Shown: positions 52,150-60,477, numbered from the stretch's first letter. The stretch is 64,000 nt of DNA from Terrabacter sp. Ter38 (GCF_024519435.1 NZ_JALJRZ010000002.1:124001-188000); one strand, 5' to 3'. Translations and numbers: made by a program. The notes: generated by a model from the sequence alone, not told the origin.

Positions 52150-52748
52150 AGGGTCTCGTGGTGGTGGCACATCTCGACGAACGTCGCGATGCGCGCGGCC
52201 CGGGTCCCTGGCCTCTTGGCGTCGCCGATGCGGTAGAGGATCGCGTAGCGGTTGGCGCCCGTGAGTGTCTCGAAGAACGCCTTGGCTTCCGGATCGGCAG
52301 CGAGCGCGACGGCCAGGTCGTCGGGGACGGTCGCGCTCTTCTGGCCGGCATAGGCTGCCGCCCAGCGGCCGTCGGTCTTCGCCGCGTCGACCTGGGCCTG
52401 CCCGGCCGGGCGCATGCGACCGGCCGTGATCAACGCCTCGGCCTTGTCCCGGTTGATCTGCGACCACGTGCTCCGCGCCCTTCGCGGGGTGAACCTCTGC
52501 AACCAGTGGGACTCGTCGTAGCCCCTCTTCTGCCCGTTGATCCAGCCGTGACAGAGGGCGACGTCGAGCGCCTCGGGGTAGGTGACCGTCTCGGCTGCCC
52601 CTGCCTTGCCGATCTTGAGCCAGAAGCCGCGGCGGTCGGCGTCGTGCTCGTCGAACCAGGCCTCGCAGTCAGGGACGGTGGCGAACGAGATCACCGGCTC
52701 TCCGGCCACCGCCTCAGCCGTCTGCACCTCGCTCTCCTCATCAGACAT
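52143..52748 (-). CDS. YdeI/OmpD-associated family protein
   Basis: This is a 201-residue protein with the family blocks WFDEHDADRRGFWLKIGK near 31-48, YPEALDVALCHGWINGQKRGYDE near 58, and RRARSTWSQINRDKAEALI near 89. The C-terminal part (DDLAVALAADPEAKAFFETLTGANRYAILYRIGDAKRPGTRAARI) is the second helical module. Members lie in antibiotic or stress loci but have no proven function. GGAGGG precedes the ATG. It lies downstream of the lactonase-like gene, 13 nt away, so probably an operon. Confidence 0.88.
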   Translation of the reverse strand: MSDEESEVQTAEAVAGEPVISFATVPDCEAWFDEHDADRRGFWLKIGKAGAAETVTYPEALDVALCHGWINGQKRGYDESHWLQRFTPRRARSTWSQINRDKAEALITAGRMRPAGQAQVDAAKTDGRWAAAYAGQKSATVPDDLAVALAADPEAKAFFETLTGANRYAILYRIGDAKRPGTRAARIATFVEMCHHHETLH

Positions 52749-52760
52749 GCAGCCCTCCTG

Positions 52761-53444
52761 TCATCGCCCACCGACGGGGTGGTCGGCTGCCGCGGGGCGC
52801 CACGGCTCGTGCTGGTGCGAGAGCCAGACCTCGTCGGGGGCGAGCGTCCGGATCAGCCGCTGGCCCTCGGTGCGCGGATGGTCCAGCTCGTCGAAGAAGA
52901 CCGCCGTGTCACCGGCGATGACGACGGAGCGGTCGCCCGTCTGGACGACCACGACCTGCGAGCCGCGCGTGTGGCCGGGCGTGGACACGAGCCGGACACC
53001 GGGCAGCAGCTCGAGCGTGGCGTCGACGGTCTCGTAGTGCACTCCGGGTGCCTCGACCCACTCGCGGATCGTGTAGTCGTCCTGGGTCCGCGCGTCATCC
53101 AGCTCCGCACTCTGGACGTACACGGGCTTGCCGGCGAAGAGGTGGTTGCCACCGCAGTGGTCGAAGTGCAGATGGGTGTTGACCACGATGTCGATTCCGG
53201 CCAGGTCGAAGCCGGCCTGCTCGCTCAGTGGAGTCAGCCGAGGATCCATGTCGTCGACGGCAGGGTGCAGCTGCGTCATGCCGGTGTCGACCAGCACGCG
53301 CGCGTCGGGATGGTCGACGACGTGCACGTAGACCGGCATCCGTTCGCCGCCGGCGAGCAGCTCGGCGACGAGCACCGGCGTGACCGTCACCGTCGAGAGC
53401 CCGCCTACCGACGCCTCGCTCTTCTCGTCCAGTGGATCACCCAT
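52761..53444 (-). CDS. MBL-fold hydrolase, N-acyl homoserine lactonase-like
   Basis: This is a 227-residue metallo-beta-lactamase-fold enzyme. The dinuclear metal motif HLHFDH is near residue 91, with later ligands in STPGHTRGSQ and VIAGDTAVFFDE and a final His in WLSHQHEPW. The N-terminal strand YVHVVDHPDARVLVDTGM is typical of AHL lactonases of the AiiA/AttM group. No signal peptide is seen. Whether it opens acyl-homoserine lactones or another lactone or ester is unknown. The following YdeI-like gene begins after 12 nt. Confidence 0.85.
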   Translation of the reverse strand: MGDPLDEKSEASVGGLSTVTVTPVLVAELLAGGERMPVYVHVVDHPDARVLVDTGMTQLHPAVDDMDPRLTPLSEQAGFDLAGIDIVVNTHLHFDHCGGNHLFAGKPVYVQSAELDDARTQDDYTIREWVEAPGVHYETVDATLELLPGVRLVSTPGHTRGSQVVVVQTGDRSVVIAGDTAVFFDELDHPRTEGQRLIRTLAPDEVWLSHQHEPWRPAAADHPVGGR

Positions 53445-53525
53445 GGCGCAAGTCTGGGGCAGAGCGGCGGACGACGGTGGCCAAGTGCCGAAGTCGGCCA
53501 CCGTCGCTCGCCGATGCGTGCAGCG

Positions 53526-53900
53526 TCAGTCGCCGGGCGCGTCCGGGCCGTCGGAGATCTGGCGCAGGGTCGAGATCACGGTGACCTCGGGCCAGTGCTC
53601 GGCGTGCAGCTCGGCGAACTTCCGCTGGTCGGCCACGGCCTCCTCGACGGTGTCGTACTGCATGATCGACCACCCGCCGATGACCTCCTTGGACTCGGCG
53701 TACGGTCCGTCGTGCTGGGTGATCTCGCCCTGGCTGACGACGAAGTTCACGGCGTCCTCCGTCCCGTACAACCCGCCGCCGTCGAGGAACACGCCCGCGG
53801 CGGCCCGCTCGCCGATGTGGACGTCCATCGCGTCGAACAGCGCCTGCGGCGGCGTCCCGATCCCCTCTTCCATCCTCACGAACCCCATGAAACGCGGCAT
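53526..53900 (-). CDS. YCII-related (DGPF) domain protein
   Basis: This is a 124-residue ferredoxin-like fold protein of the YCII/DGPF group. It starts MPRFMGFVRMEEG and shows the block DGPYAESKEVIGGWSIMQYDTVEEAV at 64-90, where the family has DGPF(A/T)E. Such proteins are small and widespread, often beside sigma factors, none of which is seen here. AGGAGG about 8 nt upstream supports the ATG. Confidence 0.88.
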   Translation of the reverse strand: MPRFMGFVRMEEGIGTPPQALFDAMDVHIGERAAAGVFLDGGGLYGTEDAVNFVVSQGEITQHDGPYAESKEVIGGWSIMQYDTVEEAVADQRKFAELHAEHWPEVTVISTLRQISDGPDAPGD

Positions 53901-54121
53901 GTCGATCACTCCTCCTGGTTGCTGTGGTGTCCTTCGTACTCGTACGTCGACCGGCCGGGCAGGTCCTCGACACGCACCTCGAGAATTCTTGGGATGCCCA
54001 GAATGATCCGCTCCGCCACGCCCCGACGGTGTCGTCACCCAGCACTAGAGTCGGCACGGTCGCCGAGCACCTGCCTCGCGGCGACGACCGGCGAGCGCCT
54101 GGACCATCACGGAGGACACCG

Positions 54122-54754
54122 ATGTCACGCACCCGGATCCACAACTTCTCGATCTCCCTCGACGGCTTCGCCACCGGCGAGCCGCAGTCCCTCGAGACCC
54201 CCTTCGGCCACGCGGGCCAGAGGCTCCACCAGTGGATGATGCGCACCGAGTACTGGGACCCCGAGGGCACCGACGGGGTCGACCACGCGTACGCCCAGCG
54301 CCACGGCCCCGGCATCGGAGCGGAGATCATGGGCGCCAACAAGTTCGGCCCGCCCGGCTGGCCGGACGACCCGGACTGGAAGGGATGGTGGGGCCCCAAC
54401 CCGCCCTTCCACACGCCGGTCTTCGTCCTCACCCACCACGCCCGCCCCTCCCTCGAGATGGAGGGCGGCACCGTCTTCCACTTCATCGAGGCCACCCCGG
54501 CCGAGGCGCTCGAGACGGCCCGCGCGGCCGCCGACGGCCAGGACATCCGGATCGGTGGTGGTGCCACCGTCGTTCGCGACTTCCTGACCGCAGGGCTCGT
54601 CGACCACATGCACCTCGTCCAGGTCCCGATCGTCCTCGGCCGCGGCGTCCGACTCTGGGACGGCCTCGAGGGCGTCGAGGAGGGCTTCGACATCGAGACC
54701 GTCGCCTCCCCGACCGGTGTCACGCACTTCACCTTCACCCGCAAGGCGTCGTGA
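54122..54754 (+). CDS. dihydrofolate reductase family protein (RibD C-terminal-like), first copy
   Basis: This is a 210-residue protein with the DHFR-like fold of RibD C-terminal domains. ISLDGFATGE near residue 10 is the start of the nucleotide-binding strand, MGANKFGP resembles the loop that binds NADPH, and IRIGGGATVVRDFLTAGLVDHMHL near 140 is the family core. It is probably a small NADPH-dependent reductase with an unknown substrate. GGAGGACACCG precedes the ATG. A second, diverged member lies at 59436. Confidence 0.87.
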   Translation: MSRTRIHNFSISLDGFATGEPQSLETPFGHAGQRLHQWMMRTEYWDPEGTDGVDHAYAQRHGPGIGAEIMGANKFGPPGWPDDPDWKGWWGPNPPFHTPVFVLTHHARPSLEMEGGTVFHFIEATPAEALETARAAADGQDIRIGGGATVVRDFLTAGLVDHMHLVQVPIVLGRGVRLWDGLEGVEEGFDIETVASPTGVTHFTFTRKAS

Positions 54755-54839
54755 GGTCACGTCCCACGCGGACCCGGGCACCCGGCATACGCCATCGGTG
54801 GGGGTGACGCGTCCAAACGGGCACTGGCAGGCTGGCTGC

Positions 54840-55349
54840 ATGATCCTGCCGAAGGTGCGCGACCCGCGCCTCGTGACGATCCGCCGTGGCGGACTGCTCA
54901 CCGACGCGGATCATCGGCTGCTGTCGCTGTGGGCCGCCACGTGCGCTGAGCACGTGCTGCATCTCTTCGAGGCGGAGGCGTCGTCGGACACTCGCCCTCG
55001 GGACGCGATCGATGCGGCTCGGGCGTGGGCCCGCGGCGAGATGAGGATGATGGATGCGCGAGCCCGCGGTGGGCTTGCGATGGGGGCCGCCCGGCCGCTG
55101 CAGGGAGCGGCCCGGTTTGCGGCCTACGCTGCCGGCCAGGCAGCCTGCGTGGGCCACGTGGCCGAGCACGACCTGGGCGCCTCCGCGTACGCGATCAAGG
55201 CCGCTCGCGCTGCACACCCCCACGCGGTCGACGCCGGAAGGCTCGAGCGTGACTGGCAGCGGGACCAGCTCGACGCCCGGGTCCGCGCACTCGTCCTCGA
55301 CGACCAGGTCCGCCGGAACGCCATCTGCTGGGGCGTCTTCGCGGACTGA
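54840..55349 (+). CDS. putative immunity-like protein (Imm-type helical family)
   Basis: This is a 169-residue helical protein. It resembles the actinobacterial 'putative immunity protein' group: a start of the form LLTDADHRLLSLWAATCAEHVLHLFE, then RPRDAIDAARAWARGEM, AARFAAYAAGQAACVGHVAEHDLGASAYA and a C-terminal basic segment. No toxin gene is adjacent, so immunity in the toxin sense is not shown. No ribosome site or leaderless element is evident for the ATG. A GGCATACGCC motif lies 50 nt upstream. Confidence 0.65.
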   Translation: MILPKVRDPRLVTIRRGGLLTDADHRLLSLWAATCAEHVLHLFEAEASSDTRPRDAIDAARAWARGEMRMMDARARGGLAMGAARPLQGAARFAAYAAGQAACVGHVAEHDLGASAYAIKAARAAHPHAVDAGRLERDWQRDQLDARVRALVLDDQVRRNAICWGVFAD

Positions 55350-55422
55350 CGATGCCAGGCCCCCGGCACCGGCGAGGCGGCAACGGGCCCACGCCACACG
55401 GCATCGGTCGCGGTGACGCGGC

Positions 55423-55428
55423 TAGCGT
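55423..55428 (+). promoter_or_regulatory. -10 element of leaderless NTF2-like gene
   Basis: TAGCGT, 7 nt, then the GTG at 55436. Confidence 0.55.
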
Positions 55429-55435
55429 GTGGGCC

Positions 55436-55897
55436 GTGACGACAGACCTGACGGCAGACGAGACCACCGGCCACGCCGCGATCCAGGGGATGGTCGACGC
55501 GTTCTTCGGGGCGTTCGTCTCGGGGCCCGGCTGCGCCGAGCGGATGAGCCTGCTGCGCGGGCTGCTGCTCCCGCAGGCCGTCATCGTGCGGACGTGCGGG
55601 AGGGAGCCTGCGGTCATGGGGATCGAGGACTTCATCGCGCCTCGCGAGGCGCTGCTGACCGAGGGCGCGCTCACCGACTTCCGCGAGTGGCCCGTCACGG
55701 GGCGCATCGAGGTCTTCGGCGACATCGCGCACTGGTTCGGCAGCTACGCGAAGGCCGGCACGCAGGAGGGCGAGCCGTTCACCGGTCGAGGGATGAAGAC
55801 GATCCAGTTCGTCCGCGTCGCCGACGGCTGGCGGATCAGCGCGGCCGCCTGGGACGACGAGCGCGAGGGCCTGACCCTGCCGACCGCTGCCGGGTGA
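55436..55897 (+). CDS. nuclear transport factor 2-like (SnoaL-type) protein
   Basis: This is a 153-residue cone-shaped NTF2-fold candidate. A first helix IQGMVDAFFGAFVSG, middle strands such as ITEVFGDIAHWFGSY (as IEVFGDIAHWFGSY) and a last pair MKTIQFVRVADGWRISAAAWDDE follow the family order. Such proteins act as small isomerases or cyclases or bind ligands. The GTG is set by the leaderless -10 element; no ribosome site is seen. Confidence 0.75.
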   Translation: MTTDLTADETTGHAAIQGMVDAFFGAFVSGPGCAERMSLLRGLLLPQAVIVRTCGREPAVMGIEDFIAPREALLTEGALTDFREWPVTGRIEVFGDIAHWFGSYAKAGTQEGEPFTGRGMKTIQFVRVADGWRISAAAWDDEREGLTLPTAAG

Positions 55898-55943
55898 GCC
55901 CACCCGGATCCAGCCGGCGCCCCGGTGCGGTTCACTGGAGAGC

Positions 55944-56963
55944 GTGGCTGCGCAGCGCCTCGGGACGGCGTCCCTGACCGACGGGACGCGGGTCGCGTAT
56001 GCCGCCACCGGCAGCGGTCCGTTCCTCGTCGCCGCCCCCGGATGGCTGAGCCACCTCGAGATGGGGTGGGCCATCCCGGCCGAGCGTATGTTCCACGAGG
56101 CGCTGTCGTCGGGGCGCACGCTCGTGCGCTACGACCGCCCGGGCTGCGGGCTCTCCGACGCCTACGACGGCCCCCGCACCATGGACCTCGAGGTCGCGAC
56201 GATCGCTGCCGTGACCGAGGCGGTCGGCGCCGAGCGCTTCGACCTGCTCGGCTGGTCGCTCGGGGCGGCGGCGGCGGTGCAGTGGGCCGCCGAGCAGCCG
56301 GACACCGTCTCGCGCCTCGTGCTCTACGGCGGCTGGCCCGCCGGGAGCTCCATCGGCGACGACGACAGCCGCCAGCACGTGCTCGGCCTGCTGGCCACGC
56401 ACTGGGGACTCGGGTCCGACCTGCTCACCGAGGTGTTCGCCCCCGATGCGGACGCGGGCACGCGGCGCATCCTCGCTCGCTACCAACGCGCTGCCTCCTC
56501 GGCCGAGACGGCCGTCGCGCTGCTGCGGCTCGCCTACGAGCTCGACGTCAGCCCGCTCCTCGCGCAGGTGTGTGCGCCGACACTCGTGCTGCACCGGCAG
56601 GGCGACCGGGCGGCCCCCGTGGCCGGGGGACACGCTCTCGCACAGGCGATCCCGGGCGCCGAGCTCGTCGAGCTCGAGGGCCGCTCGCACCTGCCCGCCA
56701 TCGGCGATGCCCAGTCGGTCGTCGTCGAGGTGCGGCGCTTCCTCGGCCTGCCGACGCTGCGCCGGGCGGTCCCGACCGGGCTGACGACGCGCCAGACCGA
56801 GGTCGCAGCCCTGGTCGCCGAGGGCCTGACGAACCGCCAGATCGCCGACCGACTCGGCATCACCGAGCGGTCCGCCGAGTCGCACCTCGAGCGAATCCGG
56901 CTGCGCCTCGGATTCAGCTCCCGCGCGCAGGTGGCCGCCTGGTACGTCGCGCGCACCCCGTAG
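55944..56963 (+). CDS. alpha/beta hydrolase fused to a LuxR-type DNA-binding domain
   Basis: This is a 339-residue two-domain regulator. Residues 10-265 form an alpha/beta hydrolase with nucleophile Ser105 in LLGWSLGAAA and a late His in GRSHLPAIGD. Residues 275-335 form a LuxR helix-turn-helix reading LTTRQTEVAALVAEGLTNRQIADRL. The hydrolase part probably senses or cleaves a small ligand to control DNA binding. The GTG follows GGAGAGC. It is close behind the NTF2-like gene (46 nt), but its targets are unknown. Confidence 0.87.
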   Translation: MAAQRLGTASLTDGTRVAYAATGSGPFLVAAPGWLSHLEMGWAIPAERMFHEALSSGRTLVRYDRPGCGLSDAYDGPRTMDLEVATIAAVTEAVGAERFDLLGWSLGAAAAVQWAAEQPDTVSRLVLYGGWPAGSSIGDDDSRQHVLGLLATHWGLGSDLLTEVFAPDADAGTRRILARYQRAASSAETAVALLRLAYELDVSPLLAQVCAPTLVLHRQGDRAAPVAGGHALAQAIPGAELVELEGRSHLPAIGDAQSVVVEVRRFLGLPTLRRAVPTGLTTRQTEVAALVAEGLTNRQIADRLGITERSAESHLERIRLRLGFSSRAQVAAWYVARTP

Positions 56964-57032
56964 AAGGAGACCCCCGAGAAGTGGGGTAGTTCCACGGCTG
57001 TGCTGCGGACTGGCCGTGGAGAGCATGAAGAG

Positions 57033-57812
57033 ATGACCCGACGCATCGTGCACCTCGCCGTCTCTGCCGCCGCCTGGTGCGGCTTCGTCGCCATCACCGT
57101 GTGGACGATGGCCTTTCTCGCCGGTGTGCTGCTCCCCCGCACCGTCGACGGCCCGGCCCGCACGAGCACCGGCTGGGCCGTCACCATCGACCTCGCCCTC
57201 CTGCTGCTCTTCGCGCTCCAGCACTCGGTGATGGCGCGCCGCCCGGCGAAGGCCTGGCTCCGGCGCCGGGTCCCGGCCGAGCTCGAGCGCACCACCTACG
57301 TGCTCGCCACCGACGTGTGCCTCGCCCTCCTGCTGGCGCTGTGGCAACCGTGGGACCAGGTCGTCTGGCACGTCGAGGGGCTGGCGGCATACGCCCTCTG
57401 GTCGCTGTGCGCGGCGGGCTGGGCCCTCGCGATCGCGGCGACCTTCGCCGTCGACCACCTCGAGCTGATCGGGCTCCGGCATGCAGGCTGGGGTGCCCGG
57501 ACGACCCTGTCCGACGACGCACCCACGGCGCTGCAGGTCAGCGGGCTCCACGCGATCGTGCGGCATCCGTTGATGACCGGGATGGTGCTGGCGTTCTGGG
57601 CGACCCCGCGGATGAGCGCGCCCCACCTGCTCTTCGCCGTCGCCGCGACCGGCTACATCGCCGTCGGGATCACCTTCGAGGAGCGCGACCTCCGCCGCAC
57701 GTTCGGGGCGGACTACGACGCGTATGCCGCCCGGGTCCCCGCGCTCGTGCCGGGGCTCCGGCTGGGGCGGGCGGTGCACGTGGTGGCACCCTCAGGGCGC
57801 GACCGGGCCTGA
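57033..57812 (+). CDS. NnrU/MddA-like membrane methyltransferase
   Basis: This is a 259-residue membrane protein with about five hydrophobic segments and a C-terminal cofactor region typical of isoprenylcysteine-carboxyl-methyltransferase relatives: VRHPLMTGMVLAFWATPRMSAPHLLFA then TFEERDLRRTFGADYDAYAARVPALVPG. This order, especially FWATP and EERDL, matches MddA-type methanethiol S-methyltransferases that make dimethyl sulfide. I infer that from memory, and NnrU-like proteins are a broader alternative. The ATG at 57033 has AAGAG close upstream; a GTG 11 codons earlier is possible. Confidence 0.72.
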   Translation: MTRRIVHLAVSAAAWCGFVAITVWTMAFLAGVLLPRTVDGPARTSTGWAVTIDLALLLLFALQHSVMARRPAKAWLRRRVPAELERTTYVLATDVCLALLLALWQPWDQVVWHVEGLAAYALWSLCAAGWALAIAATFAVDHLELIGLRHAGWGARTTLSDDAPTALQVSGLHAIVRHPLMTGMVLAFWATPRMSAPHLLFAVAATGYIAVGITFEERDLRRTFGADYDAYAARVPALVPGLRLGRAVHVVAPSGRDRA

Positions 57813-57835
57813 CCACCGCGCGGTCGACGCAGCAG

Positions 57836-58039
57836 TCACTCGCCGCGGATGCGATCCGGCTTGAGGAGCACGAGGGCCAGCGCGACGAGCAGACCGGCGA
57901 CGATGCCGACGACGAGCCCGCGGCCGACGTCCTGGGTCAGCGCGCCGCCCATGAGCCCGGCGAGCGCCCCGATCGACGCGCACCCGGTGAACGTCGCGAC
58001 CACCTTGGCCCAGAAGGGCGCCTGCACCTCACCTGCCAT
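57836..58039 (-). CDS. small two-helix membrane protein
   Basis: This 67-residue protein has two hydrophobic segments (about 10-32 and 39-58) separated by a Gly/Asp turn and ends KPDRIRGE. I do not recognise a family. It resembles small, uncharacterised actinobacterial membrane proteins. The ATG is supported by TACTGT 6 nt upstream on the minus strand. A much longer frame reading through from upstream is a shadow of the AlkZ-like gene. Confidence 0.6.
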   Translation of the reverse strand: MAGEVQAPFWAKVVATFTGCASIGALAGLMGGALTQDVGRGLVVGIVAGLLVALALVLLKPDRIRGE

Positions 58040-58045
58040 GCCGCC

Positions 58046-58051
58046 ACAGTA
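58046..58051 (-). promoter_or_regulatory. -10 element of leaderless small membrane protein gene
   Basis: TACTGT on the minus strand, 6 nt, then the ATG at 58039. Confidence 0.5.
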
Positions 58052-58221
58052 GTCGCGTCCGTGCCCGGGTCCCGGCGATGGCGTATGCGTGGGCGACCGT
58101 CGCGGCGCACGCTGGGCACGATGCCTACGACGGCACACTGCGGTCGGGTGCCGAGGACGGGTGGCGCGGATGCGTGGCGAGGATGCGTGGCCGCATCCGT
58201 CGCCCTGTCCCCGCGCTCGGC

Positions 58222-58227
58222 TAGCGT
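58222..58227 (+). promoter_or_regulatory. -10 element of leaderless AlkZ-like gene
   Basis: TAGCGT, 7 nt, then the ATG at 58235. Confidence 0.55.
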
Positions 58228-58234
58228 CTCGGCC

Positions 58235-59335
58235 ATGGTGGCCCACCAGCTCACGGTCGAGCATGCACGTCGCATCGCCGTGCACGCGCAGCTGCTCGAC
58301 GTGCCGCGCCCGACCGACCTCGTGCAGACGGTCGAGCGCCTGACCTTCCTGCAGATCGACCCCACGGCGGCCGTCGCGCCGAGCGCCGACCTCGTCCTGT
58401 GGAGCCGGCTCGGCCGCACCTACGACCCCGCCGACCTGACCAAGGCCGTCGAGCACGACCGCACCCTCGTCGAGACCGTCGCCTACGTGCGCAGCCCGAC
58501 CGACATCCCTGCCGTCATCGCCGAGGTGCGCGAGGCCGAGCCCTACCCCTTCATGGCCACCTGGCTCGAGGCCAACGACTCCTTCCGCCGCGACATCCTC
58601 GCCACGCTCGAGGCCGACGGGCCCCTCCTCTCCCGCGACATCCCCGACACGAGCGTCGTCCCATGGCCCTCGACCGGCTGGACCAACAACCGCAACATCA
58701 CGAAGATGCTCGAGGCCCTCGCGCCGCGCGGCGAGGTCGCCATCGCCGGCCGCAAGGGTCGCCAGCGCTACTTCGACCTCCCCGAGCGCGTCTACCCGCC
58801 CGACCTGCCGAGGCTCACCCTCGAGCAGGCCATCGACCACCGCAACGAGCGACGCCTCGCCGCCCTCGGCATCGCGCGCGCCACCGGCACCGTCATGCCC
58901 GGCGAGGGCAACTACGTCGGCGACGCGGGTGAGCCCGCCGAGATCGCAGGCGTGCCGGGCACGTGGCGCGTCCACCCGGCATACCTCGACGTCGCCGACA
59001 CCTTCAGGGGACGCACCGCGCTGCTCAGCCCCTTCGACCGGCTCGTCCACGACCGTGTCCGCGCCGAGCAGCTCTGGGGCTTCGAGTACATCCTCGAGAT
59101 GTACAAACCCAAGGACCAACGGCGCTGGGGCTACTTCGCGCTGCCGATCCTCCACCACGACCGCCTCGTCGGGAAGCTCGACGCCCAGGCCGACCGCAAG
59201 GCAGGCACCCTCGTCGTCAACGCCGTCCACCAGGACGTCCGCTTCACCAAGGCCATCCGGACCGCCGTCGACCGCGAGATCGCCGACCTCGCCGCCTGGC
59301 TCGGCCTCACGCCCACCGGCCCTGCCGCCCCGTAG
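58235..59335 (+). CDS. winged-helix DNA glycosylase AlkZ/YcaQ-like protein
   Basis: This is a 366-residue protein of the HTH_42 family. The catalytic QxD-type motif is visible as FLQIDP with Gln40 and Asp42. Other blocks are GWTNNRNITKMLEALAPRGEVAIAGRKGRQRYFDL (a winged-helix segment) and LLSPFDRLVHDRVRAEQLWGFEYILEMYKPKDQRRWGYFALPILH. Related E. coli YcaQ and Streptomyces AlkZ unhook interstrand DNA crosslinks such as those of azinomycin. It would protect DNA from alkylating crosslinkers. The start is leaderless. Confidence 0.85.
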   Translation: MVAHQLTVEHARRIAVHAQLLDVPRPTDLVQTVERLTFLQIDPTAAVAPSADLVLWSRLGRTYDPADLTKAVEHDRTLVETVAYVRSPTDIPAVIAEVREAEPYPFMATWLEANDSFRRDILATLEADGPLLSRDIPDTSVVPWPSTGWTNNRNITKMLEALAPRGEVAIAGRKGRQRYFDLPERVYPPDLPRLTLEQAIDHRNERRLAALGIARATGTVMPGEGNYVGDAGEPAEIAGVPGTWRVHPAYLDVADTFRGRTALLSPFDRLVHDRVRAEQLWGFEYILEMYKPKDQRRWGYFALPILHHDRLVGKLDAQADRKAGTLVVNAVHQDVRFTKAIRTAVDREIADLAAWLGLTPTGPAAP

Positions 59336-59344
59336 CCCAGCCAC

Positions 59345-59420
59345 ACCGACCACGACACAGACACCGACCACGACACTGACACCGACACGACACTGACACC
59401 GACACAGACACCGACACCAC
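59345..59420 (+). repeat. GACAC-based tandem repeat after AlkZ-like gene
   Basis: Imperfect units built from GACACCGACCAC and GACACTGACACC cover 76 nt, beginning 10 nt after the stop and reaching the ribosome site of the next gene. Confidence 0.75.
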
Positions 59421-59435
59421 CACCAGGAGACCGCC

Positions 59436-60029
59436 GTGCGCAGGATCGTCGCCTACGTCATCACGTCGCTCGACGGCTCCGTCGACGACCCCACCCGCTG
59501 CTTCCCACCCGACGTCGACCCCGACAGGCCGCAGCCGCCGACCTTCGACGACGTCCTCATCGAGCGCGAGACCGCGCTCATCGAGCAGCAGGACGCCGTG
59601 CTCCTCGGCCGCCACCTGTACGACGAGTGGTCCGGCTACTGGCCGACCTCCGACGAGCAGCCCTTCGCCGACTTCATCAACGGCGCCACGAAGTACGTCG
59701 TGACCTCCACCCCGCTCACCAGGCAGTGGGGAGACGCCGAAGCCGTCCAGGGACCGCTCGCCGACATCGTCCGTGACCTGAAAGCCTTGCCCGGCAACGA
59801 CATCGGCGTCCACGGCAGCATTCAGCTCGTGCAGTCACTGCTCGCCGCGGGTCTCGTCGACGAGCTGCACCTCGCCGTCGCGCCGGTCCTCGACCCCGAG
59901 GGGCGGCGCCTCTTCGACGGCCTGCCCGAGCTTCAGCGCCTCTCCCTCGTCAGCGCGACCCCGACGCCCGGCGGAGCCCTCTGGCTCGTCTATCGCCCCG
60001 CGGCCCGGGACTCAGGCCCGGTCTCGTAG
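59436..60029 (+). CDS. dihydrofolate reductase family protein, second copy
   Basis: This is a 197-residue RibD C-terminal-like reductase. ITSLDGSVDDPTR near residue 7, VLLGRHLYDEWSGYWP near 52, and IGVHGSIQLVQSLLAAGLVDELHLAVAPV near 122 give the nucleotide-binding pattern. It is clearly diverged from the copy at 54122. The GTG start is preceded by CAGGAGACCGCC. Its 3' end overlaps the convergent SIGS-repeat gene by 40 nt. Confidence 0.85.
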   Translation: MRRIVAYVITSLDGSVDDPTRCFPPDVDPDRPQPPTFDDVLIERETALIEQQDAVLLGRHLYDEWSGYWPTSDEQPFADFINGATKYVVTSTPLTRQWGDAEAVQGPLADIVRDLKALPGNDIGVHGSIQLVQSLLAAGLVDELHLAVAPVLDPEGRRLFDGLPELQRLSLVSATPTPGGALWLVYRPAARDSGPVS

Positions 60030-60328
60030 GCGCGCCGCCGACCCAGGGTCCCGCTGACGCGGTAGCCGCGCACCGCGCGCTGCGACTGCGCCGAGAGGAT
60101 CGACCCGTCGCTCTGGTGCGACAGCACCGACAGGCGCGACATGTTCGACAGCAGCGAGGCCATGCTCATCGACGACCCGATCGACAGGAACGACGCGAAC
60201 GACCCGACGCTGCCGATCGACAGCACCGACCCCACGCTCCCGATCGAGAGCACCGACCCCGTCGACCCGATCGACAGGAACGAGTCCCGCGACGCGATCG
60301 ACCACTTCCCCGTGCGCGATGTCGCCAT
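59990..60328 (-). CDS. short SIGS-repeat protein
   Basis: This is a 112-residue protein. Residues 17-55 consist of five- to ten-residue repeats with the theme VLSIGSVGS (FLSIGSTGSV, LSIGSVGSVL, SIGSVGSFAS), then SMSMASLLSNMSRLSVLSHQS, and finally an Arg-rich tail. Regular Ser/Gly/Ile periodicity suggests a short beta-solenoid or zipper-like sheet. I know similar uncharacterised actinobacterial proteins but no function. The ATG is supported by TAGGCT 6 nt upstream. The minus-strand frame is preferred over two overlapping frames for that reason. Confidence 0.6.
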   Translation of the reverse strand: MATSRTGKWSIASRDSFLSIGSTGSVLSIGSVGSVLSIGSVGSFASFLSIGSSMSMASLLSNMSRLSVLSHQSDGSILSAQSQRAVRGYRVSGTLGRRRAYETGPESRAAGR

Positions 60329-60334
60329 GACCGC

Positions 60335-60340
60335 AGCCTA
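60335..60340 (-). promoter_or_regulatory. -10 element of leaderless SIGS-repeat gene
   Basis: TAGGCT on the minus strand, 6 nt, then the ATG at 60328. Confidence 0.5.
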
Positions 60341-60477
60341 GGCACGCGTACCCAATTCACGGGTCGTATGCCGTCCCACCCACTCGCAGAGGTATCACCT
60401 CCCCCGCCCGCTCCTCCTCTCCTGCAACGGCGGCGCCCCGCGCCACACGGCATACGCAGACCCCTCAGGAGCACCTC

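Noticed and set aside
54840-55349. Toxin-immunity module at the immunity-like gene
   Set aside because: No toxin, secretion or polymorphic-toxin gene is adjacent. The name only reflects family resemblance.
60141-60341. Plus-strand Asp/Pro-repeat frame (DPTLPIDSTD theme) opposite the SIGS gene
   Set aside because: It has no start signal. The minus-strand frame has a good leaderless -10 and a plausible protein.
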